Source: Colletes latitarsis
Taxonomy: Eukaryota; Arthropoda; Insecta; Hymenoptera; Colletidae
Direction: 5' to 3'
Length of the DNA stretch: 64,000 nt
Assembly: GCF_051014445.1 (NCBI RefSeq)
Contig: NC_135134.1
Span: 28,089,672 to 28,153,671, forward strand
Both the position numbers and the translations under genes were made by a program. The notes beneath the pieces were generated by a model. That model did no database searches. It was given only the letters and a program-made list of their open reading frames with translations, and had not been told where the DNA came from. Below, piece after piece: positions 36,143 to 50,229 of this stretch. Position 1 is the stretch's first letter, and every line of letters starts with the position of its first letter.

Positions 36143-37032
36143 GCGAAAGTATGACCCTGAAGAGGGCAAATCCCTGGCCTAACCTAGTCCTAACATGCGT
36201 TATCCTCAAAAATATTGATCGAAACCAGGTTTAATCAACTGTTTCAGTGTGGTACCACATTACTACGTGATCCAAACCAGAAAAAAACCCAGGAGCTGTT
36301 CAACAAGTACGTAAAGAATGCGAAAGTATGTGTCTGATGAGGGCAAATCCCAGGCCTATCCTAGACCTAACATGCGTTATCTTCAAAAATATCGATCGAA
36401 ACCAGGTTTAATGGACTGTTTCCGTGTGGTACCACATTACTACGTGATCCAAACCAGAAAAAGCCCTGGATCTAGCCATGAAGTATGAAAAATATGCGAA
36501 AGTATGAGCCTGATGAGGGCAAATCCTAGACCTATCCCAGACATAACATGCGTTATCCTCTAAAATATTCATCGAAACCAGGTTTAATGGGCTGTTTCAG
36601 TGTGGTACCACATTACTACGTGATCCAAACCAGAAAAGTCCCAGGATCTGTTCAACAAGTTTGTGAAAAACGCGAAAGTATGAGCCTGATGAGGGCAAAT
36701 CCCAGACCTATCCCAGACCTAACTTGCGTTATCCTCTAAAATATTGATCGAAACCTGGTTTAATTGACTGTTTCAGTGCGGTACCACACTACTACGTGAT
36801 CCAAACCAGAAAAAAACCGAGGATCTGTTCAACAAGTATGTGAAAAACGCGAAAGTATGAGCCTGATGAGGGCAAATCCTAGACCTATCCCAGACCTAAC
36901 ATGCGTTATCCTCTAAAATATTCATCGAAACCAGGTTTAATGGACTGTTTCCGTGTGGTAGCACATTACTACGTGATCCAAACCAGAAAAAGCCCAGGAT
37001 CTAGCCATGAAGTATGAAAAATATGCGAAAGT
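36143..37032 (+). repeat. Five-monomer block, second copy (partner 34026-34915)
   Basis: This is the second copy of the block at 34026-34915. It contains the distinctive AAAAGTCCCAGG and CAAGTTTGTGAAAAACGCG monomer at about 36630-36670, which is also used as a landmark at 39629 and about 43857. Confidence 0.8.
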
Positions 37033-38255
37033 ATGAGCCTGATGAGGGCAAATCCTAGACCTATCCCAGACCTAACATGCGTTATCCTCTAAAATATTCA
37101 TCGAAACCAGGTTAAATGGGCTGTTTGAGTGTGGTACCACATTACTACGTGATCCAAACCAGACAAAAACCCAGGATCTTGTCAACGAGTATGTGAAGTG
37201 TGCGAAAGTATGAGTCTGATGAGGGCAAATCCCAGACCTGTCCCAGACCTAACTTGCGTTATCCTCTAAAATATTGATGGAAACCAGGTTTAATTGACTG
37301 TTTCAGTGTGGTACTACATTACTACGTGATGCAATCCAGAAATAGCCCAGGATCTAGCCATGAAGTATGAGAAATATGCGAAAGTATGAGCCTGATGAGG
37401 ACAAATCCTAGACCTAACCCAGACCTAACATGCGTTATCCTCAAAGATATTGATCGAAACCAGGTTTAATGGACTGTTTCAGTGTGGTACCACATTACTA
37501 CGTGATCCGAAACAGAAAAAACCCAGGATCTGTTCAACAAGTATGTGAAAAACGCGAAAGTATGAGCCTGATGAGGGCATATCCCAGACCTATCCTAGAC
37601 ATAACTTGCGTTATCCGCTAAAATATTGATGGAAACCAGGTTTAATTGACTGTTTCAGTGTGGTACTATAATACTACGTGATGCAATCCAGAAATAGCCC
37701 AGGATCTAGCCATGAAGTATGAGAAATATGCGAAAATATGAGTCTGATGAGGGCTAATCCCAGGTCTCACCTAGACATAACATGCGTTATCCTCTAAAAT
37801 ATTGAGCGAAACCAGGTTGAGTGGACTGTTTCAGTGTGGTACCACACTACTGCGTGATCCAAACCAGAAAAAACCCAGGATCTGTTCAGCAAGTATGTGA
37901 AAAATGCGAAAGTATGAGTCTGATGAGTGAAAATCCCAGACCTATCGCAGACCTACCTTGCGTTGTCCTCTAAAATATTGATGGAAACCAGGTTTAATTG
38001 ACTGTTTCAGTGAGGTACTTCATTACTACGTGATGCAATCCAGAAATAGCCCAGGATCTAGCCATGAATTATGAGAAATATGCGAAAGTATGACCCTGAT
38101 GAGGGCAAATCCCAGGCCTAACCTAGACCTAATTTGCATTATCCTCTAAAATATTGATCGAAACCAGGTTTAATGGACTGTTTCAGTGTGGTACCACATT
38201 ACTATGTGTTCCAAACCAGAAAAAACCCAGGATCTGTTCAAGAAGTATGTGAAAA
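36590..38255 (+). repeat. Block repeated at 39585-41250 (shift 2,995 bp, 17 monomers)
   Basis: GAAAAGTCCCAGGATCTG occurs at 36634 and 39629, and GGTTGAGTGGACTG at 37815 and 40810, both 2,995 bp apart. The copies diverge near 38260 and 41260, where the first continues GAGCCTGATGAGG and the second GTGTCTGATGAGG. Confidence 0.82.
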
Positions 38256-38609
38256 ACGCGAAAGTATGAGCCTGATGAGGGCGAATCCCAGACCTATCCC
38301 AGACCTAAATTGCGTTATCCTCTAAAATATTGATCGAAACCAGGTTTCATGGACTGTTTCAGTGTGATACCACTTTACTACGTGATCCAAAGCAGAAAAA
38401 ACGCTCGATCAGGTCAACATGTATGTTAAAACTGCGTAAGTATGACCCTGATGAGGGCAAATCCCAAGCCTAACCTAGACCTAATTTGCATTATCCTCTA
38501 AAATATTGATCGAAACCAGGTTTAATGGACTGTTTCAGTGTGGTACCACATTACAACGCGATCCAAACCAGAAAAAAACCCAGGAGCTGTTCAGCAAGTA
38601 CGTAAAGAA

Positions 38610-39590
38610 TGCGAAAGTATGTGTCTGATGAGGGCGAATCCCAGGCCTAACCTAGTCCTAACATGCGTTATCTTCTAAAATATCGATCGAAACCAGGTTT
38701 AATGGACTGTTTCAGTGTGGTACCATATTACTACGTGATCCAAACCAGAAAAAGCCCAGAATCTTTCCATCAAGTATGAGAAATATGCGAAAGTATGAGC
38801 CTGATGAGAGCAAATCCCAGAACTAACCTAGACCTAACACGAATTATTCTCTAAAATATTGATCGAAGCCAGGTTTAATGGACTGTCTCAGTGTGGTACC
38901 ACATTACTAGGTGATCCAAGCCAGAAAAAACCCAGGATCTGTTCAACTCGAATGTGAAAAACGCGACAGTATGAGCCTGATGAGGGCAAATCCCCAGACC
39001 TATCCCAGACATAACTTGCGTTATCCTCTAAAATATTGATAGAAACCAGGTTTTGATTGACAGTTTTAGTGTGGCACCACTTTACTACGTGATCCAAAGC
39101 AGAAAAAACCCTCGATGAGGTCAACATGTATGTTAAAACTGCGAAAGTATGACCCTGATGAGGGCATATCCCAGGCCTAACCTAGACCTAACATGCGTTA
39201 TCCTCTAAAATATTGATCGAAACCAGGGTTAATCGACTGTATCAGTGTGGTACTACATTACTACCTGATCCAATCTAGAAAAAGCCCAGGATCTAGCCAT
39301 CAAGTATGAAAAATATGCGATAGTATGAGCCTGATGAGGGCAAATTCTAGACGTATCCCAGACCTAACATGCGTTATCCTCTAAAATATTGATCGAAACC
39401 AGGTTTAATGGACTGTTTCAGTGTGGTACCACATTACTATGTGTTCCAAACAAGAAAAAACCCAGGATCTGTTCAAGAAGTATGTGAAGTGTGCGAAAGT
39501 GAGTCTGATGAGGGCAAATCCCAGGCCTAACCTAGACCTAGCATGCGTTATCCTCTAAAATATTTATCAAGACCAGGTTTAATTGAATGT
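38610..39590 (+). repeat. Block repeated at 41255-42235 (shift 2,642 bp, 15 monomers)
   Basis: The rare GCGATAGTATGAGCCTG occurs at 39317 and 41959, 2,642 bp apart. The block also includes CCCAGAATCTTTCCATC, CAACTCGAATGTG and AATCCCCAGACC variants in the same order. The same ordered set is reused inside the zone V higher-order repeats, so zone IV and zone V share this module. Confidence 0.82.
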
Positions 39591-40234
39591 TTCAGTGTGG
39601 AACCACATTACTACGTGATCTAAACCAGAAAAGTCCCAGGATCTGTTCAACAAGTTTGTGAAAAACGCGAAAGTATGAGCCTGATGAGGGCAAATCCCAG
39701 ACCTATCCCAGACCTAACTTGCGTTATCCTCTAAAATATTGATCGAAACCTGGTTTAGTTGACTGTTTCAGTGCGGTACCACACTACTACGTGATCCAAA
39801 CCAGAAAAAAACCGAGGATCTGTTCAACAAGTATGTGAAAAACGCGAAAGTATGAGCCTGATGAGGGCAAATCCTAGACCTATCCCAGACGTAACATGCG
39901 TTATCCTCTAAAATATTCATCGAAACCAGGTTTAATGGACTGTTTCCGTGTGGTACCACATTACTACGTGTTCCAAACCAGAAAAAGCCCAGGATCTAGC
40001 CATGAAGTATGAAAAATATGCGAAAGTATGAGCCTGATGAGGGCAAATCCTAGACCTATCCCAGACCTAGCATGCGTTATCCTCTAAAATATTCATCGAA
40101 ACCAGGTTAAATGGGCTGTTTCAGTGTGGTACCACATTACTACGTGATCCAAACCAGACAAAAACCCAGGATCTTGTCAACGAGTATGTGAAGTGTGCGA
40201 AAGTATGAGTCTGATGAGGGCAAATCCCAGACCT
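38970..40234 (+). repeat. Block repeated at 43198-44462 (shift 4,228 bp, 24 monomers)
   Basis: Both copies carry the same 3-base loss, GCGAAAGTGAGTCTG where GCGAAAGTATGAGTCTG is usual, with GAGTCTGATG at 39501 and 43729, exactly 4,228 bp apart. A copy of this module at about 42141 keeps the full sequence, so the deletion marks a specific duplication lineage. Confidence 0.85.
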
Positions 40235-41250
40235 GTCCCAGACCTAACTTGCGTTATCCTCTAAAATATTGATGGAAACCAGGTTTAATTGACTGTTTCA
40301 GTGTGGTACTACATTACTACGTGATGCAATCCAGAAATAGCCCAGGATCTAGCCATGAAGTATGAGAAATATGCGAAAGTATGAGCCTGATGAGGACAAA
40401 TCCTAGACCTAACCCAGACCTAACATGCGTTATCCTCAAAGATATTGATCGAAACCAGGTTTAATGGACTGTTTCAGTGTGGTACCACATTACTACGTGA
40501 TCCGAAACAGAAAAAACCCAGGATCTGTTCAACAAGTATGTGAAAAACGCGAAAGTATGGGCCTGATGAGGGCATATCCCAGACCTATCCTAGACATAAC
40601 TTGCGTTATCCGCTAAAATATTGATGGAAACCAGGTTTAATTGACTGTTTCAGTGTGGTACTATATTACTACGTGATGCAATCCAGAAATAGCCCAGGAT
40701 CTAGCCATGAAGTATGAGAAATATGCGAAAATATGAGTCTGATGAGGGCTAATCCCAGGTCTCACCTAGACATAACATGCGTTATCCTCTAAAATATTGA
40801 GCGAAACCAGGTTGAGTGGACTGTTTCAGTGTGGTACCACACTACTGCGTGATCCAAACCAGAAAAAACACAGGATCTGTTCAGCAAGTATGTGAAAAAT
40901 GCGAAAGTATGAGTCTGATGAGTGAAAATCCCAGACCTATCGCAGACCTACCTTGCGTTGCCCTCTAAAATATTGATGGAAACCAGGTTTAATTGACTGT
41001 TTCAGTGAGGTACTACATTACTACGTGATGCAATCCAGAAATAGCCCAGGATCTAGCCATGAATTATGAGAAATATGCGAAAGTATGACCCTGATGAGGG
41101 CAAATCCCAGGCCTAACCTAGACCTAATTTGCATTATCCTCTAAAATATTGATCGAAACCAGGTTTAATGGACTGTTTCAGTGTGGTACCACATTACTAT
41201 GTGTTCCAAACCAGAAAAAACCCAGGATCTGTTCAAGAAGTATGTGAAAA
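39585..41250 (+). repeat. Second copy of the 36590-38255 block
   Basis: This is the partner of 36590-38255. At its right end it switches at about 41255 to sequence that matches 38610-39590 at a shift of 2,642 bp (15 monomers), so two monomers relative to the first copy are lost at the join. Confidence 0.82.
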
Positions 41251-43197
41251 ACGCGAAAGTATGTGTCTGATGAGGGCGAATCCCAGGCCTAACCTAGTCC
41301 TAACATGCGTTATCTTCTAAAATATCGATCGAAACCAGGTTTAATGGACTGTTTCAGTGTGGTACCATATTACTACGTGATCCAAACCAGAAAAAGCCCA
41401 GAATCTTTCCATCAAGTATGAGAAATATGCGAAAGTATGAGCCTGATGAGAGCAAATCCCAGAACTAACCTAGACCTAACATGAATTATTCTCTAAAATA
41501 TTGATCGAAACCAGGTTTAATGGACTGTCTCAGTGTGGTACCACATTACTAGGTGATCCAAGCCAGAAAAAACCCAGGATCTGTTCAACTCGAATGTGAA
41601 AAACGCGACAGTATGAGCCTGATGAGGGCAAATCCCCAGACCTATCCCAGACATAACTTGCGTTATCCTCTAAAATATTGATAGAAACCAGGTTTTGATT
41701 GACAGTTTTAGTGTGGCACCACTTTACTACGTGATCCAAAGCAGAAAAAACCCTCGATGAGGTCAACATGTATGTTAAAACTGCGAAAGTATGACCCTGA
41801 TGAGGGCATATCCCAGGCCTAACCTAGACCTAACATGCGTTATCCTCTAAAATATTGATCGAAACCAGGGTTAATCGACTGTATCAGTGTGGTACTACAT
41901 TACTACGTGATCCAATCTAGAAAAAGCCCAGGATCTAGCCATCAAGTATGAAAAATATGCGATAGTATGAGCCTGATGAGGGCAAATTCTAGACGTATCC
42001 CAGACCTAACATGCGTTATCCTCTAAAATATTGATCGAAACCAGGTTTAATGGACTGTTTCAGTGTGGTACCACATTACTATGTGTTCCAAACAAGAAAA
42101 AACCCAGGATCTGTTCAAGAAGTATGTGAAGTGTGCGAAAGTATGAGTCTGATGGGGGCAAATCCCAGGCCTAACCTAGACCTAGCATGCGTTATCCTCT
42201 AAAATATTTATCAAGACCAGGTTTAATTGAATGTTTCAGTGTGGTACCACATTACTACGTGATCCAAACCAGAAAGAACACAGGATCCGTTCAACAAGTA
42301 TGAGAAATATGCGAAAGAATGAGCCTGATGAGAGCAAATCCCAGACCTAACCTAGACCTAACATGTGTTATCCTCAAAAATATTGATCGAAACCAGGTTT
42401 AATGGACTGTTTCAGTGTGGTACAACATTAATACGTGATCCAATCCAGAAAGAGCCCAGGATCTAGCCATGAAGTATTAGAAATATGCGAAAGTATGAGC
42501 CTGATGAGGGCAAATCTCAGGCCTAACCTAGACATGACATGCGTTATCCTCTAAAATATTGATGGAAACCAGGTTTAATTGACTGTTTCAGTGTGGTACT
42601 ACATTACTACGTGATGCAATCCAGAAATAGCCCAGGATCTAGCCATGAAGTATGAGAAATATGCGAAAGTATGAGCCTGATGAGGGCAAATCCTAGACCT
42701 AACCCAGACCTAACATGCGTTATCCTCAAAGATATTGATCGAAACCAGGTTTAATGGACTGTTTCAGTGTGGTACCACATTACTACGTGATCCGAATCAG
42801 AAAAAACCCAGGATCTGTTCAACAAGTATGTGAAAAACGCGAAAGTATGAGCCTGATGAGGGCATATCCCAGACCTATCCTAGACATAACTTGCGTTATC
42901 CGCTAAAATATTGATGGAAACCAGGTTTAATCGACTGTTTCAGTGTGGTACTACATTACTACGTGATGCAATCCAGAAATAGCCCAGGATCTAGCCATGA
43001 AGTATGAGAAATATGCGAAAGTATGAGCCTGATGAGGGCAAATCCTAGACCTAACCCAGACCTAACATTCGTTATTCTCTAAAATATTTATCAAGACCAG
43101 GTTTAATTGAATGTTTCACTGTGGTACCACATTACTACGTGTTCCAAACCAGAGAAAACCCAGGATCCGTTCAACATGTATGTGAAAAACGCGAAAG

Positions 43198-44462
43198 TAT
43201 GAGCCTGATGAGGGCAAATCCCCAGACCTATCCCAGACATAACTTGCGTTATCCTCTAAAATATTGATAGAAACCAGGTTTTGATTGACAGTTTTAGTGT
43301 GGCACCACTTTACTACGTGATCCAAAGCAGAAAAAACCCTCGATGAGGTCAACATGTATGTTAAAACTGCGAAAGTATGACCCTGATGAGGGCATATCCC
43401 AGGCCTAACCTAGACCTAACATGCGTTATCCTCTAAAATATTGATCGAAACCAGGGTTAATCGACTGTATCAGTGTGGTACTACATTACTACCTGATCCA
43501 ATCTAGAAAAAGCCCAGGATCTAGCCATCAAGTATGAAAAATATGCGATAGTATGAGCCTGATGAGGGCAAATTCTAGACGTATCCCAGACCTAACATGC
43601 GTTATCCTCTAAAATATTGATCGAAACCAGGTTTAATGGACTGTTTCAGTGTGGTACCACATTACTATGTGTTCCAAACAAGAAAAAACCCAGGATCTGT
43701 TCAAGAAGTATGTGAAGTGTGCGAAAGTGAGTCTGATGAGGGCAAATCCCAGGCCTAACCTAGACCTAGCATGCGTTATCCTCTAAAATATTTATCAAGA
43801 CCAGGTTTAATTGAATGTTTCAGTGTGGTACCACATTACTACGTGATCTAAACCAGAAAAGTCCCAGGATCTGTTCAACAAGTTTGTGAAAAACGCGAAA
43901 GTATGAGCCTGATGAGGGCAAATCCCAGACCTATCCCAGACCTAACTTGCGTTATCCTCTAAAATATTGATCGAAACCTGGTTTAATTGACTGTTTCAGT
44001 GCGGTACCACACTACTACGTGATCCAAACCAGAAAAAAACCGAGGATCTGTTCAACAAGTATGTGAAAAACGCGAAAGTATGAGCCTGATGAGGGCAAAT
44101 CCTAGACCTATCCCAGACGTAACATGCGTTATCCTCTAAAATATTCATCGAAACCAGGTTTAATGGACTGTTTCCGTGTGGTACCACATTACTACGTGTT
44201 CCAAACCAGAAAAAGCCCAGGATCTAGCCATGAAGTATGAAAAATATGCGAAAGTATGAGCCTGATGAGGGCAAATCCTAGACCTATCCCAGACCTAACA
44301 TGCGTTATCCTCTAAAATACTCATCGAAACCAGGTTAAATGGGCTGTTTCAGTGTGGTACCACATTACTACGTGATCCAAACCAGACAAAAACCCAGGAT
44401 CTTGTCAACGAGTATGTGAAGTGTGCGAAAGTATGAGTCTGATGAGGGCAAATCCCAGACCT
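43198..44462 (+). repeat. Second copy of the 38970-40234 block
   Basis: This is the partner of 38970-40234. Its right edge at about 44462 is the left edge of the zone V 8,103-bp homology. The text CAAATCCCAGACC is followed by TATCCTAGACATAAC here, but by TGTCCCAGACCTAAC in the partner. Confidence 0.83.
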
Positions 44463-44489
44463 ATCCTAGACATAACTTGCGTTATCCGC

Positions 44490-46779
44490 TAAAATATTGA
44501 TGGAAACCAGGTTTAATTGACTGTTTCAGTGTGGTACTATATTACTACGTGATGCAATCCAGAAATAGCCCAGGATCTAGCCATGAAGTATGAGAAATAT
44601 GCGAAAATATGAGTCTGATGAGGGCTAATCCCAGGTCTCACCTAGACATAACATGCGTTATCCTCTAAAATATTGAGCGAAACCAGGTTGAGTGGACTGT
44701 TTCAGTGTGGTACCACACTACTGCGTGATCCAAACCAGAAAAAACACAGGATCTGTTCAGCAAGTATGTGAAAAATGCGAAAGTATGAGTCTGATGAGTG
44801 AAAATCCCAGACCTATCGCAGACCTACCTTGCGTTGTCCTCTAAAATATTGATGGAAACCAGGTTTAATTGACTGTTTCAGTGAGGTACTACATTACTAC
44901 GTGATGCAATCCAGAAATAGCCCAGGATCTAGCCATGAATTATGAGAAATATGCGAAAGTATGACCCTGATGAGGGCAAATCCCAGGCCTAACCTAGACC
45001 TAATTTGCATTATCCTCTAAAATATTGATCGAAACCAGGTTTAATGGACTGTTTCAGTGTGGTACCACATTACTATGTGTTCCAAACGAGAAAAAACCCA
45101 GGATCTGTTCAAGAAGTATGTGAAAAACGCGAAAGTATGAGCCTGATGAGGGCGAATCCCAGACCTATCCCAGACCTAAATTGCGTTATCCTCTAAAATA
45201 TTGATCGAAACCAGGTTTCATGGACTGTTCCAGTGTGGTACCACTTTACTACGTGATCCAAAGCAGAAAAAACGCTCGATCAGGTCAACATGTATGTTAA
45301 AACTGCGTAAGTATGACCCTGATGAGGGCAAATCCCAAGCCTAACCTAGACCTAATTTGCATTATCCTCTAAAATATTGATCGAAACCAGGTTTAATGGA
45401 CTGTTTCAGTGTGGTACCACATTACAACGCGATCCAAACCAGAAAAAAACCCAGGAGCTGTTCAGCAAGTACGTAAAGAATGCGAAAGTATGTGTCTGAT
45501 GAGGGCGAATCCCAGGCCTAACCTAGTCCTAACATGCGTTATCTTCTAAAATATCGATCGAAACCAGGTTTAATGGACTGTTTCAGTGTGGTACCATATT
45601 ACTTCGTGATCCAAACCAGAAAAAGCCCAGAATCTTTCCATCAAGTATGAGAAATATGCGAAAGTATGAGCCTGATGAGAGCAAATCCCAGAACTAACCT
45701 AGACCTAACATGAATTATTCTCTAAAATATTGATCGAAACCAGGTTTAATGGACGGTCTCAGTGTGGTACCACATTACTAGGTGATCCAAGCCAGAAAAA
45801 ACCCAGGATCTGTTCAACTCGAATGTGAAAAACGCGACAGTATGAGCCTGATGAGGGCAAATCCCCAGACCTATCCCAGACATAACTTGCGTTATCCTCT
45901 AAAATATTGATAGAAACCAGGTTTAATTGACAGTTTTAGTGTGGCACCACTTTACTACGTGATCCAAAGCAGAAAAAACCCTCGATGAGGTCAACATGTA
46001 TGTTAAAACTGCGAAAGTATGACCCTGACGAGGGCATATCCCAGGCCTAACATAGACCTAACATGCGTTATCCTCTAAAATATTGATCGAAACCAGGGTT
46101 AATCGACTGTATCAGTGTGGTACTACATTACTACGTGATCCAATCTAGAAAAAGCCCAGGATCTAGCCATCAAGTATGAAAAATATGCGATAGTATGAGC
46201 CTGATGAGGGCAAATTCTAGACGTATCCCAGACCTAACATGCGTTATCCTCTAAAATATTGATCGAAACCAGGTTTAATGGACTGTTTCAGTGTGGTACC
46301 ACATTACTATGTGTTCCAAACAAGAAAAAACCCAGGATCTGTTCAAGAAGTATGTGAAGTGTGCGAAAGTATGAGTCTGATGAGGGCAAATCCCAGGCCT
46401 AACCTAGACCTAGCATGCGTTATCCTCTAAAATATTTATCAAGACCAGGTTTAATTGAATGTTTCAGTGTGGTACCACATTACTACGTGATCCAAACCAG
46501 AAAGAACACAGGATCCGTTCAACAAGTATGAGAAATATGCGAAAGAATGAGCCTGATGAGAGCAAATCCCAGACCTAACCTAGACCTAACATGTGTTATC
46601 CTCAAAAATATTGATCGAAACCAGGTTTAATGGACTGTTTCAGTGTGGTACAACATTAATACGTGATCCAATCCAGAAAGAGCCCAGGATCTAGCCATGA
46701 AGTATTAGAAATATGCGAAAGTATGAGCCTGATGAGGGCAAATCCCAGGCCTAACCTAGACATGACATGGGTTATCCTC
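44490..46779 (+). repeat. 13-monomer subunit no. 1 (2,290 bp)
   Basis: This is the first of a tandem pair. GGTTGAGTGG at 44686 repeats at 46976, and GCGATAGTATGAG at 46187 repeats at 48477, 2,290 bp apart. It is the most diverged of the 13-monomer subunits: it keeps ATTGAGCGAAACC, AAAACACAGG and CTAAAATATTG where the others have ATTGATCGAAACC, AAAACCCAGG and CTAAACTATTG. Confidence 0.87.
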
Positions 46780-49069
46780 TAAAATATTGATGGAAACCAG
46801 GTTTAATTGACTGTTTCAGTGTGGTACTACATTACTACGTGATGCAATCCAGAAATAGCCCAGGATCTAGCCATGAAGTATGAGAAATATGCGAAAGTAT
46901 GTGTCTGATGAGGGCTAATCCCAGGTCTCACCTAGACATAACATGCGTTATCCTCTAAAATATTGATCGAAACCAGGTTGAGTGGACTGTTTCAGTGTGG
47001 TACCACACTACTGCGTGATCCAAACCAGAAAAAACCCAGGATCTGTTCAGCAAGTATGTGAAAAATGCGAAAGTATGAGTCTGATGAGTGAAAATCCCAG
47101 ACCTATCGCAGACCTAACTTGCGTTGTCCTCTAAACTATTGATGGAAACCAGGTTCAATTGACTGTTTCAGTGAGGTACTACATTACTACGTGATGCAAT
47201 CCAGAAATAGCCCAGGATCTAGCCATGAATTATGAGAAATATGCGAAAGTATGACCCTGATGAGGGCAAATCCCAGGCCTAACCTAGACCTAATTTGCAT
47301 TATCCTCTAAAATATTGATCGAAACCAGAATTAATGGACTGCTCCAGTGTGGTACCACATTACTATGTGTTCCAAACCAGAAAAAACCCAGGATCTGTTC
47401 AAGAAGTATGTGAAAAACGCGAAAGTATGAGCCGGATGAGGGCGAATCCCAGACCTATCCCAGACCTAAATTGCGTTATCCTCTAAAATATAGATCGAAA
47501 CCAGGTTTCATGGACTGTTTCAGTGTGGTACCACTTTACTACGTGATCCAAAGCAGAAAAAACGCTCGATCAGGTCAACATGTATGTTAAAACTGCGTAA
47601 GTATGACCCTGATGAGGGCAAATCCCAAGCCTAACCTAGACCTAATTTGCATTATCCTCTAAAATATTGATCGAAACCAGGTTTAATGGACTGTTTCAGT
47701 GTGGTACCACATTACAACGTGATCCAAACCAGAAAAAAACCCAGGAGCTGTTCAGCAAGTACGTAAAGAATGCGAAAGTATGTGTCTGATGAGGGCGAAT
47801 CCCAGGCCTAACCTAGTCCTAACATGCGCTATCTTCTAAAATATCGATCGAAACCAGGTTTAATGGACTGTTTCAGTGTGGTACCATATTACTTCGTGAT
47901 CCAAACCAGAAAAAGCCCAGAATCTTTCCATCAAGTATGAGAAATATGCGAAAGTATGAGCCTGATGAGAGCAAATCCCAGAACTAACCTAGACCTAACA
48001 TGAATTATTCTCTAAAATATTGATCGAAACCAGGTTTAATGGACGGTCTCAGTGTGGTACCACATTACTAGGTGATCCAAGCCAGAAAAAACCCAGGATC
48101 TGTTCAACTCGAATGTGAAAAACGCGACAGTATGAGCCTGATGAGGGCAAATCCCCAGACCTATCCCAGACATAACTTGCGTTATCCTCTAAAATATTGA
48201 TAGAAACCAGGTTTAATTGACAGTTTTAGTGTGGCACCACTTTACTACGTGATCCAAAGCAGAAAAAACCCTCGATGAGGTCAACATGTATGTTAAAACT
48301 GCGAAAGTATGACCCTGACGAGGGCATATCCCAGGCCTAACATAGACCTAACATGCGTTATCCTCTAAAATATTGATCGAAACCAGGGTTAATCGACTGT
48401 ATCAGTGTGGTACTACATTACTACGTGATCCAATCTAGAAAAAGCCCAGGATCTAGCCATCAAGTATGAAAAATATGCGATAGTATGAGCCTGATGAGGG
48501 CAAATTCTAGACGTATCCCAGACCTAACATGCGTTATCCTCTAAAATATTGATCGAAACCAGGTTTAATGGACTGTTTCAGTGTGGTACCACATTACTAT
48601 GTGTTCCAAACAAGAAAAAACCCAGGATCTGTTCAAGAAGTATGTGAAGTGTGCGAAAGTATGAGTCTGATGAGGGCAAATCCCAGGCCTAACCTAGACC
48701 TAGCATGCGTTATCCTCTAAAATATTTATCAAGACCAGGTTTAATTGAATGTTTCAGTGTGGTACCACATTACTACGTGATCCAAACCAGAAAGAACACA
48801 GGATCCGTTCAACAAGTATGAGAAATATGCGAAAGAATGAGCCTGATGAGAGCAAATCCCAGACCTAACCTAGACCTAACATGTGTTATCCTCAAAAATA
48901 TTGATCGAAACCAGGTTTAATGGACTGTTTCAGTGTGGTACAACATTAATACGTGATCCAATCCAGAAAGAGCCCAGGATCTAGCCATGAAGTATTAGAA
49001 ATATGCGAAAGTATGAGCCTGATGAGGGCAAATCCCAGGCCTAACCTAGACATGACATGGGTTATCCTC
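46780..49069 (+). repeat. 13-monomer subunit no. 2 (2,290 bp)
   Basis: This follows subunit 1 in tandem and has the derived variants ACTGCTCCAG, GCCGGATGAGG and ATATAGATCG. It also has CCAGAATTAATGG (about 47327) and ATGCGCTATCTTC (about 47824), which it shares only with subunit 4 at an 8,103-bp distance. Confidence 0.88.
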
Positions 49070-50229
49070 TAAAATATTGATGGAAACCAGGTTTAATTGA
49101 CTGTTTCAGTGTGGTACTACATTACTACGTGATGCAATCCAGAAATAGCCCAGGATCTAGCCATGAAGTATGAGAAATATGCGAAAGTATGAGCCTGATG
49201 AGGGCAAATCCTAGACCTAACCCAGACCTAACATGCGTTATCCTCAAAGATATTGATCGAAACCAGGTTTAATGGACTGTTTCAGTGTGGTACCACATTA
49301 CTACGTGATCCGAATCAGAAAAAACCCAGGATCTGTTCAACAAGTATGTGAAAAACGCGAAAGTATGAGCCTGATGAGGGCATATCCCAGACCTATCCTA
49401 GACATAACTTGCGTTATCCGCTAAAATATTGATGGAAACCAGGTTTAATCGACTGTTTCAGTGTGGTACTACATTACTACGTGATGCAATCCAGAAATAG
49501 CCCAGGATCTAGCCATGAAGTATGAGAAATATGCGAAAGTATGAGCCTGATGAGGGCAAATCCTAGACCTAACCCAGACCTAACATTCGTTATTCTCTAA
49601 AATATTTATCAAGACCAGGTTTAATTGAATGTTTCACTGTGGTACCACATTACTACGTGTTCCAAACCAGAGAAAACCCAGGAACCGTTCAACATGTATG
49701 TGAAAAACGCGAAAGTATGAGCCTGATGAGGGCAAATCCCAGGCCTAACCTAGACCTAACATGCATTATCCTCTAAAATATTGATGGAAACCAGGTTTAA
49801 TTGACTGTTTCAGTGTGGTACTACATTACTACGTGATGCAATCCAGAAATAGCCCAGGATCTAGCCATGAAGTATGAGAAATATGCGAAAGTATGAGCCT
49901 GATGAGGGCAAATCCTAGACCTAACCCAGACCTAACATGCGTTATCCTCAAAGATATTGATCGAAACCAGGTTTAATGGACTGTTTCAGTGTGGTACCAC
50001 ATTACTACGTGATCCGAATCAGAAAAAACCCAGGATCTGTTCAACAAGTATGTGAAAAACGCGAAAGTATGAGCCTGATGAGGGCATATCCCAGACCTAT
50101 CCTAGACATAACTTGCGTTATCCGCTAAAATATTGATGGAAACCAGGTTTAATCGACTGTTTCAGTGTGGTACTACATTACTACGTGATGCAATCCAGAA
50201 ATAGCCCAGGATCTAGCCATGAAGTATTA
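49035..50229 (+). repeat. Short direct repeat inside the 20-monomer linker (shift 704 bp)
   Basis: About 490 bp at 49035-49525 recur at 49739-50229, a shift of 704 bp (4 monomers). The order is a GTACTACATTAC class B monomer, a TCAAAGATATTG monomer with GATCCGAATCAG, and a TTATCCGCTAAAATATTG monomer. The second copy ends with GAAGTATTAGAAATATG in place of GAAGTATGAGAAATATG. The same arrangement is repeated 8,103 bp later. Confidence 0.8.
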
